DNA of 64,000 nucleotides from Butyrivibrio sp. (GCF_017433805.1 NZ_JAFRGN010000013.1:124001-188000), one strand, 5' to 3'; numbered from the stretch's first letter, positions 8,970-17,828 are shown. Made by a program: numbers and translations. The notes: a model not told the origin generated them from the letters alone.

Positions 8970-9440
8970 ATGGACATCAGACGAGCTAAGGTACGAGATA
9001 TTGACAGCATTTTGAATTTACTTGGACAGGTACTTGAGCTACATGCCCATATACGTCCGGATGTTTTTGTATCAGGTACTACTAAGTACAGTAGAGAAGA
9101 GTTAAAAGAAATACTTATAGATAATAAAAGACCCATATATGTTGCAGTAGACAAAAACGATACTGTAATGGGATATGCATTCTGCATCCTAAAGGAGCAG
9201 CCTTTTGCCAGTACAATGGTTCCGTTCACATCTCTTTTTGTTGATGATCTGTGTGTGGATCAACATTTCAGAGATCAGCATGTTGGAACCAGGCTCTTTG
9301 AATTCGTCAAAGAGGAGGCTAGAAAACTTGGCTGCTATGAAGTTAGCTTAAATGTCTGGGAAGGCAATGAAAGTGCCAGAAAGTTCTATGACAAGATGGG
9401 AATGCGAGTTAAAGAAACACAGATGGAGCTCATTTTATGA
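8970..9440 (+). CDS. GNAT-family N-acetyltransferase
   Basis: 156 residues, a single GNAT domain. The acetyl-CoA pyrophosphate loop is RDQHVGTRLFE near residues 103-113, and the C-terminal LNVWEGNESARKFYDKMGM is the typical motif B region. Substrate unknown; the protein is cytoplasmic. GGGAGGA precedes the ATG, 24 bases after the symporter stop, so the two are probably cotranscribed. The last codons and the stop are embedded in the terminator stem. Confidence 0.92.
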   Translation: MDIRRAKVRDIDSILNLLGQVLELHAHIRPDVFVSGTTKYSREELKEILIDNKRPIYVAVDKNDTVMGYAFCILKEQPFASTMVPFTSLFVDDLCVDQHFRDQHVGTRLFEFVKEEARKLGCYEVSLNVWEGNESARKFYDKMGMRVKETQMELIL

Positions 9441-9452
9441 GCTCCATTTTTT
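9423..9452 (+). terminator. Terminator overlapping the GNAT stop codon
   Basis: Stem ATGGAGCTCAT / ATGAGCTCCAT (9423-9433 and 9437-9447) with a three-base loop, followed by six T. The left arm encodes the last GNAT residues and the TGA at 9438-9440 is in the right arm. Confidence 0.88.
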
Positions 9453-9520
9453 ATGCATTATGATTGTGATATAATTAATGTATTAACGAAATAATAACTA
9501 TTTCTTTTCTGGAGATTAGT

Positions 9521-10024
9521 ATGGACGAAGAGGTAAAATCACTTCTTAGAAAATATAAATCTAATATATCAATCAGCGGTGTTTACGTTATCTTGTATTC
9601 CATTTGGATCACCTTTAAATTCTTTTTATCGATCGCGTATGGAGCAGATAACATCTATGATATTGTCGGCGTAGATGAATCTGTTTATGATGGATTCAAA
9701 TATTTTCTGATTGGTGCTGTAATGCTTGTGTTTTTAATATCAATTCTTTTTCATGTAAGGATTGGACTTGGGGCTGTTAAATTTAGCAAGGTTGATATTA
9801 CGAGCAAAAAGAGAATCAGAAAAGGCTTTCTGGTATGGGCAATTATCTATGCCTTTTTTTCAATCCTTGGACTGTTTAACTATAACGACAAATTTTCTGA
9901 TTCAGATACCATAGATACTATTATTGTTGCTGTGGTACTTGATATGACACTCATATTTCTTTTGCTTGATATGATCTATTCCTCATTTAAAGTTCTTAAG
10001 ATTAAAAAGGAGCTAAATAGCTGA
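9521..10024 (+). CDS. Four-helix membrane protein of unknown function
   Basis: 167 residues with four hydrophobic segments near 19-40, 62-80, 107-125 and 135-156, and a basic stretch (KVDITSKKRIRKG) between the second and third. I do not recognise the family. CTGGAG precedes the ATG and a TATAAT at 9470-9475 could be its -10 box. The next gene starts 1 base after its stop, and a third follows with a 4-base overlap, so these are one transcription unit. No function is proposed. Confidence 0.75.
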   Translation: MDEEVKSLLRKYKSNISISGVYVILYSIWITFKFFLSIAYGADNIYDIVGVDESVYDGFKYFLIGAVMLVFLISILFHVRIGLGAVKFSKVDITSKKRIRKGFLVWAIIYAFFSILGLFNYNDKFSDSDTIDTIIVAVVLDMTLIFLLLDMIYSSFKVLKIKKELNS

Positions 10025-10025
10025 T

Positions 10026-11150
10026 ATGCAGATAGATTTTCATTATTATGCCACCTACTGCGCGGCAATCATAGCTGGCTACGAGCATGAAGAAGCGCTT
10101 GATATTGCTTATAGTGCGCAGCTTGTGGATCTATGCTCAAAAACCTTTTTAAACAGAATAAAAGCGCCTCATATTGCTGCGACAACTCAGCTACAGCTTG
10201 AGATGATGGATGCAAGAACTGATATTTTGGGACTTCAGGAGATAACCAGGATATGGGCATCCTTCCATTTCCTTCCTCGTGATCTGTACGTCCAAAAGCC
10301 TCATAGAACTAAGAGATACATGCATAAATACAGACTCATCTGTGGGCCTAATGGCGATCTTGTAGTTAAGACAGTTGAACTTGCCAAAAATAAGCCACTT
10401 CAATCTGTTGGAATAGCAATGCATGTACTTGCTGATACCTGGGCACATATGAATTTTGCCGGGACTCCTTCGCTTGTAATAAATAATACTACTAACGAAT
10501 TTACTGAAATTTATACTTCTGATGATGGCACAGAGTGTGAGAGGAGTATCAAATTCAGACATAGTGCTACAGCTCCTGACGATCTTGAGAAAGGCTTATT
10601 TACAAACAGTCTTTTTCAGGGGAATGAACACTCCATAATGAATCTGGGACATGGAAGAGCAGGGCATTTACCTGATTACTCTTATATGAAGTATAGGTAT
10701 GTTCCAGCCTGGAATGATTACAAGGACATAGTAAAAGACAATCCATCTGACTATATGATGGCCTTTGCTCAGATGGTTCAGGCGATGAAGTACCTTAGAG
10801 GTGAAATAGAAGTATTTGAGAAAGATACTTACGCCTTTGACGATATTAGTCAGTTCAAAGACCAGATAGATTCCATACTTAGGAAAAAGCAGCCAGATGC
10901 TTCAGATGACTGGAAGGCATTTGGAGAAAGCCTTTCGGGAAAAGAAATACCTGCTTTTGACTCAGATAAGTATATAGAGGAGTTTAATAACTCCAATAGA
11001 CGAAACAGAAGTAGGACTTTTCTAGCTAAATTCATTATGGGAGCTATTTCTCACAAGGGAATGGTAACTAATGAGATATTTAAATCTGGTAATATACTGA
11101 CAGGATTTACCAAAGAAATCCGTATTCCTAAAAAAGAGGAGACTGCATGA
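10026..11150 (+). CDS. Predicted metal-binding protein, DUF6765-like
   Basis: 374 residues, no signal peptide. The N-terminus MQIDFHYYATYCAAIIAG and the later HVLADTWAH motif (H133, D137, H141, spacing HxxxDxxxH) recall a family of uncharacterised proteins I believe is named DUF6765, whose pattern resembles the helical zinc site of phospholipase C/S1-P1 nucleases. The family name is from memory and the enzymatic idea is inference. KKYLRGEIEVFEK-type helices make up the C-terminal half. GGAG sits 9 bases before the ATG, overlapping the previous gene's end, and the stop overlaps the next start (ATGA). Confidence 0.7.
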   Translation: MQIDFHYYATYCAAIIAGYEHEEALDIAYSAQLVDLCSKTFLNRIKAPHIAATTQLQLEMMDARTDILGLQEITRIWASFHFLPRDLYVQKPHRTKRYMHKYRLICGPNGDLVVKTVELAKNKPLQSVGIAMHVLADTWAHMNFAGTPSLVINNTTNEFTEIYTSDDGTECERSIKFRHSATAPDDLEKGLFTNSLFQGNEHSIMNLGHGRAGHLPDYSYMKYRYVPAWNDYKDIVKDNPSDYMMAFAQMVQAMKYLRGEIEVFEKDTYAFDDISQFKDQIDSILRKKQPDASDDWKAFGESLSGKEIPAFDSDKYIEEFNNSNRRNRSRTFLAKFIMGAISHKGMVTNEIFKSGNILTGFTKEIRIPKKEETA

Positions 11151-11680
11151 CAACATTTCAGAAAATATCAGTGCTAATATATTCGCTGGCTACCATAGCG
11201 CTGGCAATAATAATTATGAGAATGCCTGAGCTTGGCTATAGCCTGATAGTTATTTTGATTTCACTTATACTTTTAGTAAGCGGAATTAAAGAGCTATATG
11301 ATTTTTTTACTCTCACAAGATTTATGGTTGGTGGTAAAAGAGCTCTATATAAGGGAGTTTTCCTCTTGGATATAGGTCTTTTTACAGGTACTTTGTATGA
11401 CCTTCCAAGGGGTTATATACTGATGTACCTTGCACTTATACATGGCTTTGCTGGCCTTGTGGAGATATTAAGAGTTAATGAGACAAGGAAGTATGGTGCT
11501 ACTACCTGGAAGTTTAAATTTGCCCATGGCCTTTTTGATATTTTCCTTGCAATAGCATGTATTGCCTTTAGCTCCAAGCATAATACAGTTGTGCTGATAT
11601 ATTGCTTTGGTCTTATTTATTCAGCCCTCGGTAATATTGTCAATGTATTCAGGAAGAATACATTTATCTATATACAGTAG
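11147..11680 (+). CDS. HdeD/DUF308-like membrane protein
   Basis: 177 residues with six hydrophobic segments arranged as three helical pairs, each ending in a short polar turn, as in HdeD/DUF308 proteins. The sequence VILISLILLVSGIKELYDFF near residues 35-54 is typical of that group. Members are linked to acid or stress resistance in E. coli, but that role should not be assumed here. The ATG overlaps the preceding stop by 4 bases, so translation is coupled. The unit ends at a bipartite hairpin terminator. Confidence 0.7.
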   Translation: MTTFQKISVLIYSLATIALAIIIMRMPELGYSLIVILISLILLVSGIKELYDFFTLTRFMVGGKRALYKGVFLLDIGLFTGTLYDLPRGYILMYLALIHGFAGLVEILRVNETRKYGATTWKFKFAHGLFDIFLAIACIAFSSKHNTVVLIYCFGLIYSALGNIVNVFRKNTFIYIQ

Positions 11681-11701
11681 TTATTTTCATAGAGAATAAA
11701 A

Positions 11702-11745
11702 AAGGATTGTTTCGATACAGTAAATACTGCAACGAAGCAATCCTT
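11702..11745. terminator. Bidirectional terminator between the 9.5 kb unit and the ior operon
   Basis: Outer stem AAGGATTGTTTCG with CGAAGCAATCCTT (one G-U pair) enclosing an inner CAGTA-AA-TACTG hairpin. It is flanked by A6 on the left and TTATTTTT on the right, between convergent genes. Confidence 0.85.
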
Positions 11746-11768
11746 ATTTTTGATAATAGATATATGAA

Positions 11769-12203
11769 TCAGATATTTGCGATATCTTCCTGTGAGAGGA
11801 TCTTAAGGCCCTTACCTGTGAGCTTAGCTTCAGCAGCCTTAGTATCACCTACACGGAAGATCATGTAAGCATGGCCCTCTGTGCCTCTTCCTGGGAAAGC
11901 ATACATGTACTCGATATTGACATCAGCATTGGCAAATACATCAAGAAGCTTATCAAGTCCGCCTGCTTCATCAGGGATCTCAACTGCAAGAACAGGAGTG
12001 AGGCTTGCGACAAAGTCATTTTCCTTTAAGGTGTTAACTGCCTCAAGAGCATCATCTACAATGATTCTTGCAATACCAAAATCCTTGGTCTCGGCAAGAG
12101 AGGTAGCACGCATATCTATATTGTTTTTGGCCATAACACTGGTGAGCTTTTTGAGAGTTCCAGGTTTGTTTTCAAGAAAGACGGATATCTGTTTTATACT
12201 CAT
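11769..12203 (-). CDS. Tandem ACT-domain protein
   Basis: 144 residues with two ACT domains, about 4-68 (SVFLENKPGTLKKLTSVMAKNNIDMRA begins the first) and 71-138 (AVEIPDEAGGLDKLLDVFANADVNIEY begins the second). ACT domains bind amino acids as regulatory ligands. The gene is last in the iorA-iorB-paaK-ACT order, an arrangement common in anaerobes, so it probably senses an aromatic or branched amino acid and modulates this branch. AGGAGG lies 6 bases before the ATG. No DNA-binding domain is present, so it cannot alone be the regulator of the shared promoter element. Confidence 0.9.
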   Translation of the reverse strand: MSIKQISVFLENKPGTLKKLTSVMAKNNIDMRATSLAETKDFGIARIIVDDALEAVNTLKENDFVASLTPVLAVEIPDEAGGLDKLLDVFANADVNIEYMYAFPGRGTEGHAYMIFRVGDTKAAEAKLTGKGLKILSQEDIANI

Positions 12204-12272
12204 ATTTGCCTCCTATAAAGTATCTAACTATAGTTTACTCTTTACGTGTGTGTTTGTGCAATTAAACAGATA

Positions 12273-13574
12273 TTAAATCTTACGCTTGTCTATTACACGG
12301 ACAGCTTTGCCTTCTGATCTGGCAATTGACTTAGGAGCAAGGAGTGAGATACGAACCTTGATACCAAGCATTGAATGCATGTCTGTTGCAAGCTTTTTCT
12401 GACGTTCCTCGATTTCACCAACGTTATCTGTGAACATCTCAGGAGTCATCTCAACCTGTACATCCAAAGAGTCTGTATTATTCTGACGGTCTACAACAAT
12501 CTGGTAATTTGCAGCATAACCATTGTTGAGAAGAACAGTTTCGATCTGGCTAGGGAATACGTTAACGCCTCTGACGATGAGCATATCATCTGAGCGGCCC
12601 ATAGGCTTAGCCATCTTGATAAAGGTTCTTCCGCAGGAGCATTTACCCCTTGTGAGTTTACAGATGTCTCTTGTACGATATCTGATCATTGGGAAGGCTT
12701 CCTTGTCTACAGCTGTGAAGACAAGCTCACCCTGTGAACCTTCTGGAAGAACTTCTTCTGTATCTGGATCAATGATCTCTGCAATGAAGTGGTCCTCATT
12801 GATGTGCATACCATCCTGAGCAGAGCACTCATAAGCAACACCAGGACCAGATAATTCTGTAAGACCATAGATGTCATAAGCCTTGATTCCAAGAGAAGAC
12901 TCAATTTCCTGACGCATTTCTTCACTCCATGCCTCAGCACCGAAGATACCAGCCTTAAGAGGAATATCCTCAGGAGCATAGCCTTCTTCTTTGTATCTCT
13001 CTGAAATATAAGCAGCGTAGCTAGGAGTGCAGCAGATGATGGTTGCACCAAGATCCTGAATGAACATCATCTGTCTGTCAGTGTTACCGGAGCTGATAGG
13101 AACTGTAAGGCAGCCTACCTTGTGAGAACCGCCGTTAAGACCAGCGCCGCCTGTGAACAGACCAAAGCCGTATGCAACCTGACAAATATCTTCATTAGTT
13201 CCACCAGCAGCTACGATTGCTCTTGCGCAGCAGTCTTCCCAGAGGTCAATATCATGCTGAGTATAAAAAGCTACAACACGCTTGCCAGTAGTTCCTGAAG
13301 TTGAGTGGATACGTACGCAGTCCTTCATAGGAGCTCCAAGAAGTCCTGTAGGATATGCATCTCTTAAATCCTTTTTGGATAAAAATGGGAGCTTATGAAG
13401 GTCATCTACTGACTTAATGTCGTCAGGCGTTACACCTTTTTCTTCCATTTTTTTGCGGTAGTATGGGACATTATCCCATACACGCTTAACCTGTTTAACA
13501 AGCTTTTCGCTCTGAATCCTCCTAAGTTCATCGACGGAGGCAGTTTCTATTTCTTTCTGATAGTATTGCTCCAT
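12273..13574 (-). CDS. paaK: Phenylacetate-CoA ligase
   Basis: 433 residues, an AMP-forming ligase of the short PaaK group that makes aryl-acetyl-CoA from the acid, ATP and CoA, or runs in reverse with IorAB to gain ATP. Motifs are the P-loop HSTSGTTGKRVV near residue 91, the YGLTE core, YRTRDI and GRSDDMLIVRGVNVFPSQIE. A Cys cluster (CKLTRGKCSCGRTF) lies between the last two, typical of the family. It sits 55 bases downstream of iorB. Indole-acetate or phenylacetate are plausible substrates given the neighbours. GGGAGA precedes the ATG. Confidence 0.93.
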   Translation of the reverse strand: MEQYYQKEIETASVDELRRIQSEKLVKQVKRVWDNVPYYRKKMEEKGVTPDDIKSVDDLHKLPFLSKKDLRDAYPTGLLGAPMKDCVRIHSTSGTTGKRVVAFYTQHDIDLWEDCCARAIVAAGGTNEDICQVAYGFGLFTGGAGLNGGSHKVGCLTVPISSGNTDRQMMFIQDLGATIICCTPSYAAYISERYKEEGYAPEDIPLKAGIFGAEAWSEEMRQEIESSLGIKAYDIYGLTELSGPGVAYECSAQDGMHINEDHFIAEIIDPDTEEVLPEGSQGELVFTAVDKEAFPMIRYRTRDICKLTRGKCSCGRTFIKMAKPMGRSDDMLIVRGVNVFPSQIETVLLNNGYAANYQIVVDRQNNTDSLDVQVEMTPEMFTDNVGEIEERQKKLATDMHSMLGIKVRISLLAPKSIARSEGKAVRVIDKRKI

Positions 13575-13629
13575 AAGTTTTCTCCCAAGCTAACTTTTCC
13601 CATTTATAAACGTTAATTAGTTACATTTT

Positions 13630-14205
13630 TCAAGCGTGATTTTTGCCAAGCTCAAAGGCCTTTTTGTTCATCTCGAGGAACTTGGCTGGAACATTGGCTT
13701 CAAGTGATTTCATCCATGCATCCTCTGGAAGATCGAAGTAGTGAGAGAGTCTTCCAAGAAGAACGATGTTAACAGCCTTGGCTGAACCAGCTTCCTCTGC
13801 AAGTGAGAGACAGTCAAGAGCATCTACCTTGGCACCTGTAGCCTTTAACTTGCTCACAAGATCAGCAGGATATTCAGCTGCACCTGTAATAACAGGCATT
13901 GGATCGATCTGCTGAGTATTAGTTACGATCTGTCCATCCTTTTTGAGGAATGGAAGCCATCTGGCAGCCTCTAATGCCTCGAAGGATACGATGAAATCAG
14001 CTTCTCCTTTATCAATGACAGGAGAGTAAACCTTATCTCCATATCTTACGTATGTTACAACGCTGCCACCTCTTTGGCTCATTCCGTGGACTTCTGAAAC
14101 CTTAACATCATAGCCCTGATTGAGAAGAAGGTGACCCAGTAATTTGCTGGCAAGAAGAGAACCCTGTCCTCCAACGCCAACAATCATAATATTCTTAGTT
14201 TCCAT
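13630..14205 (-). CDS. iorB: Indolepyruvate:ferredoxin oxidoreductase, beta subunit
   Basis: 191 residues (METKNIMIVGVGGQGSLLASKLLG), the gamma-type domain of 2-oxoacid oxidoreductases that carries a GxGGQG loop near residues 11-16. With IorA it decarboxylates aryl-pyruvates from aromatic amino-acid transamination to aryl-acetyl-CoA and reduces ferredoxin. An in-frame ATG three codons earlier (14214) overlaps the iorA stop as ATGA but has its GGGAGG only 1 base away; the ATG at 14205 has a workable 10-base spacing and is preferred. Confidence 0.93.
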   Translation of the reverse strand: METKNIMIVGVGGQGSLLASKLLGHLLLNQGYDVKVSEVHGMSQRGGSVVTYVRYGDKVYSPVIDKGEADFIVSFEALEAARWLPFLKKDGQIVTNTQQIDPMPVITGAAEYPADLVSKLKATGAKVDALDCLSLAEEAGSAKAVNIVLLGRLSHYFDLPEDAWMKSLEANVPAKFLEMNKKAFELGKNHA

Positions 14206-14210
14206 AGTAA

Positions 14211-15965
14211 TCATGCCTCCCTTTCTGGAGCTTCAAGGGCTCCTACTGGACAAAGCTGACTACATACGTTGCAGCCAACGCAAAGTGTTGTATCAATGCT
14301 AGCCTTGCCATCCTTCATGGAAATAGCAGGGCAGCCAATTCTCATACATGACTTACAGCCAACGCACTTGTCGGTGTTAACCTTAAGTGGTTTGTTGTGC
14401 TTAACATATTTAAGAAGAGCACATGGTCTTCTGGAAATAATTACAGAAGGAGCATCAACTGCAAGTTCTTCCTTTATTACCTTGTCACATTCATCAAGGT
14501 TATATGGATCAACAACTCTTACGCGCTCAAAGCCCATAGCCTTGCAAAGTGCCTCGAGATCGATTTTACCAGCTGGATCACCCTTGATGTTGTAGCCTGT
14601 TGTAGGGTTCTGCTGATGGCCTGTCATACCTGTAATAGAGTTATCTACGATAACTATTGTGGAATTAGACTGGTTATAAGCAACGTTAGCAAGCCCTGTC
14701 ATACCGGAATGCATAAAGGTTGAATCACCGATAACAGCTACAGTCTTATGCTCGCTTTCTGCGCCGCGAACCTTATTAAAGCCGTGAAGAGCACCAATAG
14801 AAGCGCCCATGCAAAGTGTCATTTCAATTGCACCAAGTGGTGGAACAGCACCAAGTGTATAGCATCCGATATCACCAAGAACAGTGCAGTTATTCTTTTT
14901 AAGAGTGTAGAACAAACCTCTGTGAGGGCAGCCTGCGCACATTACTGGAGGTCTGTTAGGTATATTTTCTTCAAGGGTAAAAGAACTAGCGACTTCCTTA
15001 TCAAAGGATTTGGCAATGAGTGTTTGTGAAAACTCATCACAGATAGGAAGAAGGTCTTTGCCTGTAACTTCAAGCCCAAGAGACTTAACGTGATTTTCGA
15101 TGATAGGATCAAGCTCCTCTACAACGTAGAGCTTATCTACTTTGGCAGCGAAGTCCTTAATAAGGTTCTCTGGAAGAGGATTGGTCATTCCTAGCTTGAG
15201 AACGCTTACGCTGTCACCAAATACCTCTTTTACGTACTGATATGAAGTGGAGCAGGTGATGATACCAATCTTGGTATCGCCCATTTCAACTCTGTTAAGA
15301 GGGCAGTTCTCAGCATATGCAATGAGATCCTTGGTACGCTGCTCAACGATAGGATGACGCTTTTTGGCATTACCTGGCATCATAACGTACTTGGCAATGT
15401 TCTTCTCATATGGCTTATCAGGTACAGTTCTTTCGCCTGTTTCTACGATAGACTGTGAATGAGCAACTCTTGTGCACATCTTGAGAAGAACAGGAGTATC
15501 GAACTTCTCGGATAATTCATAAGCAAGTTTAGTAAATTCAAGAGCTTCTGCAGAATCTGAAGGCTCTATCATAGGAACCTTGGCTGCAATTGCATGATGC
15601 CTAGAATCCTGCTCGTTCTGTGAAGAGTGCATACCTGCATCATCAGCTACAACGATAACGAGACCAGCGTTAACTCCTGTATATGACATTGTATAAAGTG
15701 GATCTGCTGCCACATTGAGACCAACGTGCTTCTGAGCACAGAATGCTCTTCGACCAGCGAGTGATGCACCAAAGGCTGACTCCATAGCAACCTTCTCGTT
15801 AGGTGCCCATTCACAATAGATTTCTTCATATTTAGCAGCTTCTTCTGTTACCTCAGTACTGGGAGTTCCAGGATAACTTGAGATAAAACAGACGCCGGCC
15901 TCATAGAGACCACGGGCAACAGCCTTATTGCCCAGCATGAGCTGCTTAGTGTTTGACAAACTCAT
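14211..15965 (-). CDS. iorA: Indolepyruvate:ferredoxin oxidoreductase, alpha subunit
   Basis: 584 residues: an N-terminal pyrimidine-binding domain (GNKAVARGLYEAGVCFISSYPG), a central TPP-binding domain (GDIGCYTLGA and GDSTFMHSGMTG), and a C-terminal ferredoxin-like segment with two Cys clusters (CVGCKSCMRIGCP and CVGCNVCSQLCP) for two [4Fe-4S] clusters. The length fits the family. It is first in a four-gene minus-strand operon. AGGAGG is 7 bases before the ATG. A promoter and an operator-like repeat lie upstream, shared across a divergent region with an acyl-CoA synthetase. Confidence 0.95.
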   Translation of the reverse strand: MSLSNTKQLMLGNKAVARGLYEAGVCFISSYPGTPSTEVTEEAAKYEEIYCEWAPNEKVAMESAFGASLAGRRAFCAQKHVGLNVAADPLYTMSYTGVNAGLVIVVADDAGMHSSQNEQDSRHHAIAAKVPMIEPSDSAEALEFTKLAYELSEKFDTPVLLKMCTRVAHSQSIVETGERTVPDKPYEKNIAKYVMMPGNAKKRHPIVEQRTKDLIAYAENCPLNRVEMGDTKIGIITCSTSYQYVKEVFGDSVSVLKLGMTNPLPENLIKDFAAKVDKLYVVEELDPIIENHVKSLGLEVTGKDLLPICDEFSQTLIAKSFDKEVASSFTLEENIPNRPPVMCAGCPHRGLFYTLKKNNCTVLGDIGCYTLGAVPPLGAIEMTLCMGASIGALHGFNKVRGAESEHKTVAVIGDSTFMHSGMTGLANVAYNQSNSTIVIVDNSITGMTGHQQNPTTGYNIKGDPAGKIDLEALCKAMGFERVRVVDPYNLDECDKVIKEELAVDAPSVIISRRPCALLKYVKHNKPLKVNTDKCVGCKSCMRIGCPAISMKDGKASIDTTLCVGCNVCSQLCPVGALEAPEREA

Positions 15966-16024
15966 TAAAATACCTCCTACAAAACTTCTTTTTTAGCGCA
16001 TTAAACTGCAAAACAAGTTTATGG

Positions 16025-16041
16025 TTTAAAGCGATAAAGTA
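16025..16041 (-). promoter_or_regulatory. TTAAAG repeat operator, copy 2 (ior operon)
   Basis: On the plus strand TTTAAAGCGATAAAGTA, 16 of 17 bases identical to 7314-7330, with half-sites at 16026 and 16034 (8-base period). It lies immediately downstream of the predicted iorA -10 box, over the expected start point. Confidence 0.6.
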
Positions 16042-16045
16042 AACC

Positions 16046-16073
16046 CTTATAACAGAATAATAAAATTGGTCAA
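16046..16073 (-). promoter_or_regulatory. Predicted promoter of the ior operon
   Basis: Reading the minus strand, TTGACC (16073-16068), a 16-base spacer and TATAAG (16051-16046). The iorA start is about 80 bases downstream. Confidence 0.6.
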
Positions 16074-16101
16074 TAAAATCAAGTTAAATTCGTAAGAGTG
16101 T

Positions 16102-16130
16102 TTGACCTTTTAATTTAAATTCGATATACT
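16102..16130 (+). promoter_or_regulatory. Predicted promoter of the acyl-CoA synthetase
   Basis: TTGACC at 16102-16107, a 17-base spacer and TATACT at 16125-16130, 44 bases before the ATG. Confidence 0.7.
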
Positions 16131-16131
16131 G

Positions 16132-16148
16132 TACTTTAGTACTTTAAA
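16132..16148 (+). promoter_or_regulatory. TTAAAG repeat operator, copy 3 (acyl-CoA synthetase)
   Basis: TACTTTAGTACTTTAAA; its complement TTTAAAGTACTAAAGTA matches copy 1 at 14 of 17 bases, with half-sites again 8 bases apart (16134 and 16142). It begins 1 base after the -10 box. Confidence 0.5.
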
Positions 16149-16174
16149 GCGTACAAGAAGGGGATTACAATATT

Positions 16175-17809
16175 ATGCCGATTACAGATTTACTAGAACG
16201 AAACAGCAAACTTTATGGGGAAGAGGTTGCTCTTGTTGAGATCAATCCCGAGATCAGGGAGGAACAGAGAGTTACTTGGAAAGAATATGAACTGATCCAG
16301 CCTACATCAACAGCATATTACAGGAGACAGATCACCTGGTCTGTATTTGATGAAAAGGCTAACAGAGTAGCCAACATGCTCATGGAAAGAGGAATCAAGA
16401 AGGGGCAGAAATGTGCGATTCTTCTAATGAACTGCCTTGAGTGGTTACCAATATACTTTGGAATTCTTAAATCAGGAGCAATAGCTGTTCCGCTTAACTT
16501 CAGATTTGATTCAGAGGAAATTGACTATTGTTTAAAGGCTTCTGACTCCGACGTTTTATTCTATGGTCCAGAATTCATTGGACGTATTGAGGATATCGCT
16601 CAGAAGCTTAAAAAGGAAATGCTTCTATATTACGTAGGAGATCAGTGTCCATCCTATGCTGAGGACTACTTCAGGCAGGCATCAAATGCTTCATCTGTTG
16701 CACCTAGAGTTTTAATAGAAGATAGCGACGATGCTGCAATTTACTTCTCATCAGGTACAACAGGATTTCCTAAGGCTATTTTACATATACATACAGCTCT
16801 TATGCAGTCTGCCAAGATGGAAGCTATGCATCACGAGACAACTCATAATGATTGTTTTCTTTGCATACCTCCGCTGTACCACACTGGTGCCAAGATGCAC
16901 TGGTTTGGCTCACTCTTTACAGGAAGCAGAGCAGTTCTTTTGAAAGGTAATTCTCCAGAGGCGGTTTTCAGAGCTGTTTCTGAGGAGCATTGTACAATAG
17001 TCTGGCTCCTTGTTCCGTGGGCACAGGACATTCTGGCTGCACTTGATAGTGGTAAGCTCAAAATAGAAGATTACAAGCTGTCTCAGTGGAGACTCATGCA
17101 CATAGGTGCTCAGCCAATTCCACCAAGTCTTGTAAGACACTGGCTTGAGTACTTCCCAGATCATAAGTATGACACCAACTACGGATTATCTGAATCAACT
17201 GGTCCTGGCTGTGTGCACCTTGGAATGGAAAATGTTCATAAGGTTGGAGCTATCGGAGTTCCAGGCTACGGCTGGAAGACCAAAATTGTTGACGAGGAAG
17301 GCAAGCCTGTTACCCAGGGCGAGATCGGAGAGCTTTGTGTTAAGGGACCTGGTGTAATGGTATGCTATTACAAGAATAAAGAAGCTACAGATGAAATCCT
17401 CAAGGATGGCTGGCTCTTTACAGGAGATATGGCTCGTCAGGATGAGGACGGTTTCATATTCCTTGTAGATCGTAAAAAGGATGTTATTATTTCTGGTGGT
17501 GAGAACCTGTATCCAGTTCAGATTGAGAACTTCCTCATGAAGAATGATAAGATTCATGACGCTGCTGTAATAGGTCTTTCAGATGCCAGACTTGGTGAAA
17601 TTGCTGCAGCCATCATTCAGGTAAAAGAGGGTATGACTCTTACTGAGGAAGAGGTCAATGCTTTCTGTGTTGATCTTCCAAGGTATAAGAGACCTAGAAA
17701 AATCATTTTTGATCACGTTATTCGAAACGCTACAGGTAAGATAGATAAACCGAAACTTCGCGAGAAATACTGCGGAGACCACCTTGTTGAGAAACAGAAT
17801 CAGGGCTAA
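16175..17809 (+). CDS. AMP-forming acyl-CoA synthetase
   Basis: 544 residues, a long-form ANL ligase that activates a carboxylic acid to its CoA thioester. Motifs are the P-loop YFSSGTTGFPKA near residue 190, the YGLSEST core, LFTGD, DRKKDVIISGGENLYP, and the catalytic Lys region ATGKIDKPKLR near the C-terminus. The substrate is not readable; fatty, aromatic or dicarboxylic acids are all known in the family. It diverges from iorA with a shared operator-like element, which suggests use of the same acids. GAAGGGG lies upstream of the ATG and a terminator follows the stop, so it is monocistronic. Confidence 0.92.
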   Translation: MPITDLLERNSKLYGEEVALVEINPEIREEQRVTWKEYELIQPTSTAYYRRQITWSVFDEKANRVANMLMERGIKKGQKCAILLMNCLEWLPIYFGILKSGAIAVPLNFRFDSEEIDYCLKASDSDVLFYGPEFIGRIEDIAQKLKKEMLLYYVGDQCPSYAEDYFRQASNASSVAPRVLIEDSDDAAIYFSSGTTGFPKAILHIHTALMQSAKMEAMHHETTHNDCFLCIPPLYHTGAKMHWFGSLFTGSRAVLLKGNSPEAVFRAVSEEHCTIVWLLVPWAQDILAALDSGKLKIEDYKLSQWRLMHIGAQPIPPSLVRHWLEYFPDHKYDTNYGLSESTGPGCVHLGMENVHKVGAIGVPGYGWKTKIVDEEGKPVTQGEIGELCVKGPGVMVCYYKNKEATDEILKDGWLFTGDMARQDEDGFIFLVDRKKDVIISGGENLYPVQIENFLMKNDKIHDAAVIGLSDARLGEIAAAIIQVKEGMTLTEEEVNAFCVDLPRYKRPRKIIFDHVIRNATGKIDKPKLREKYCGDHLVEKQNQG

Positions 17810-17828
17810 TACGAAAAAAGATTTAATG

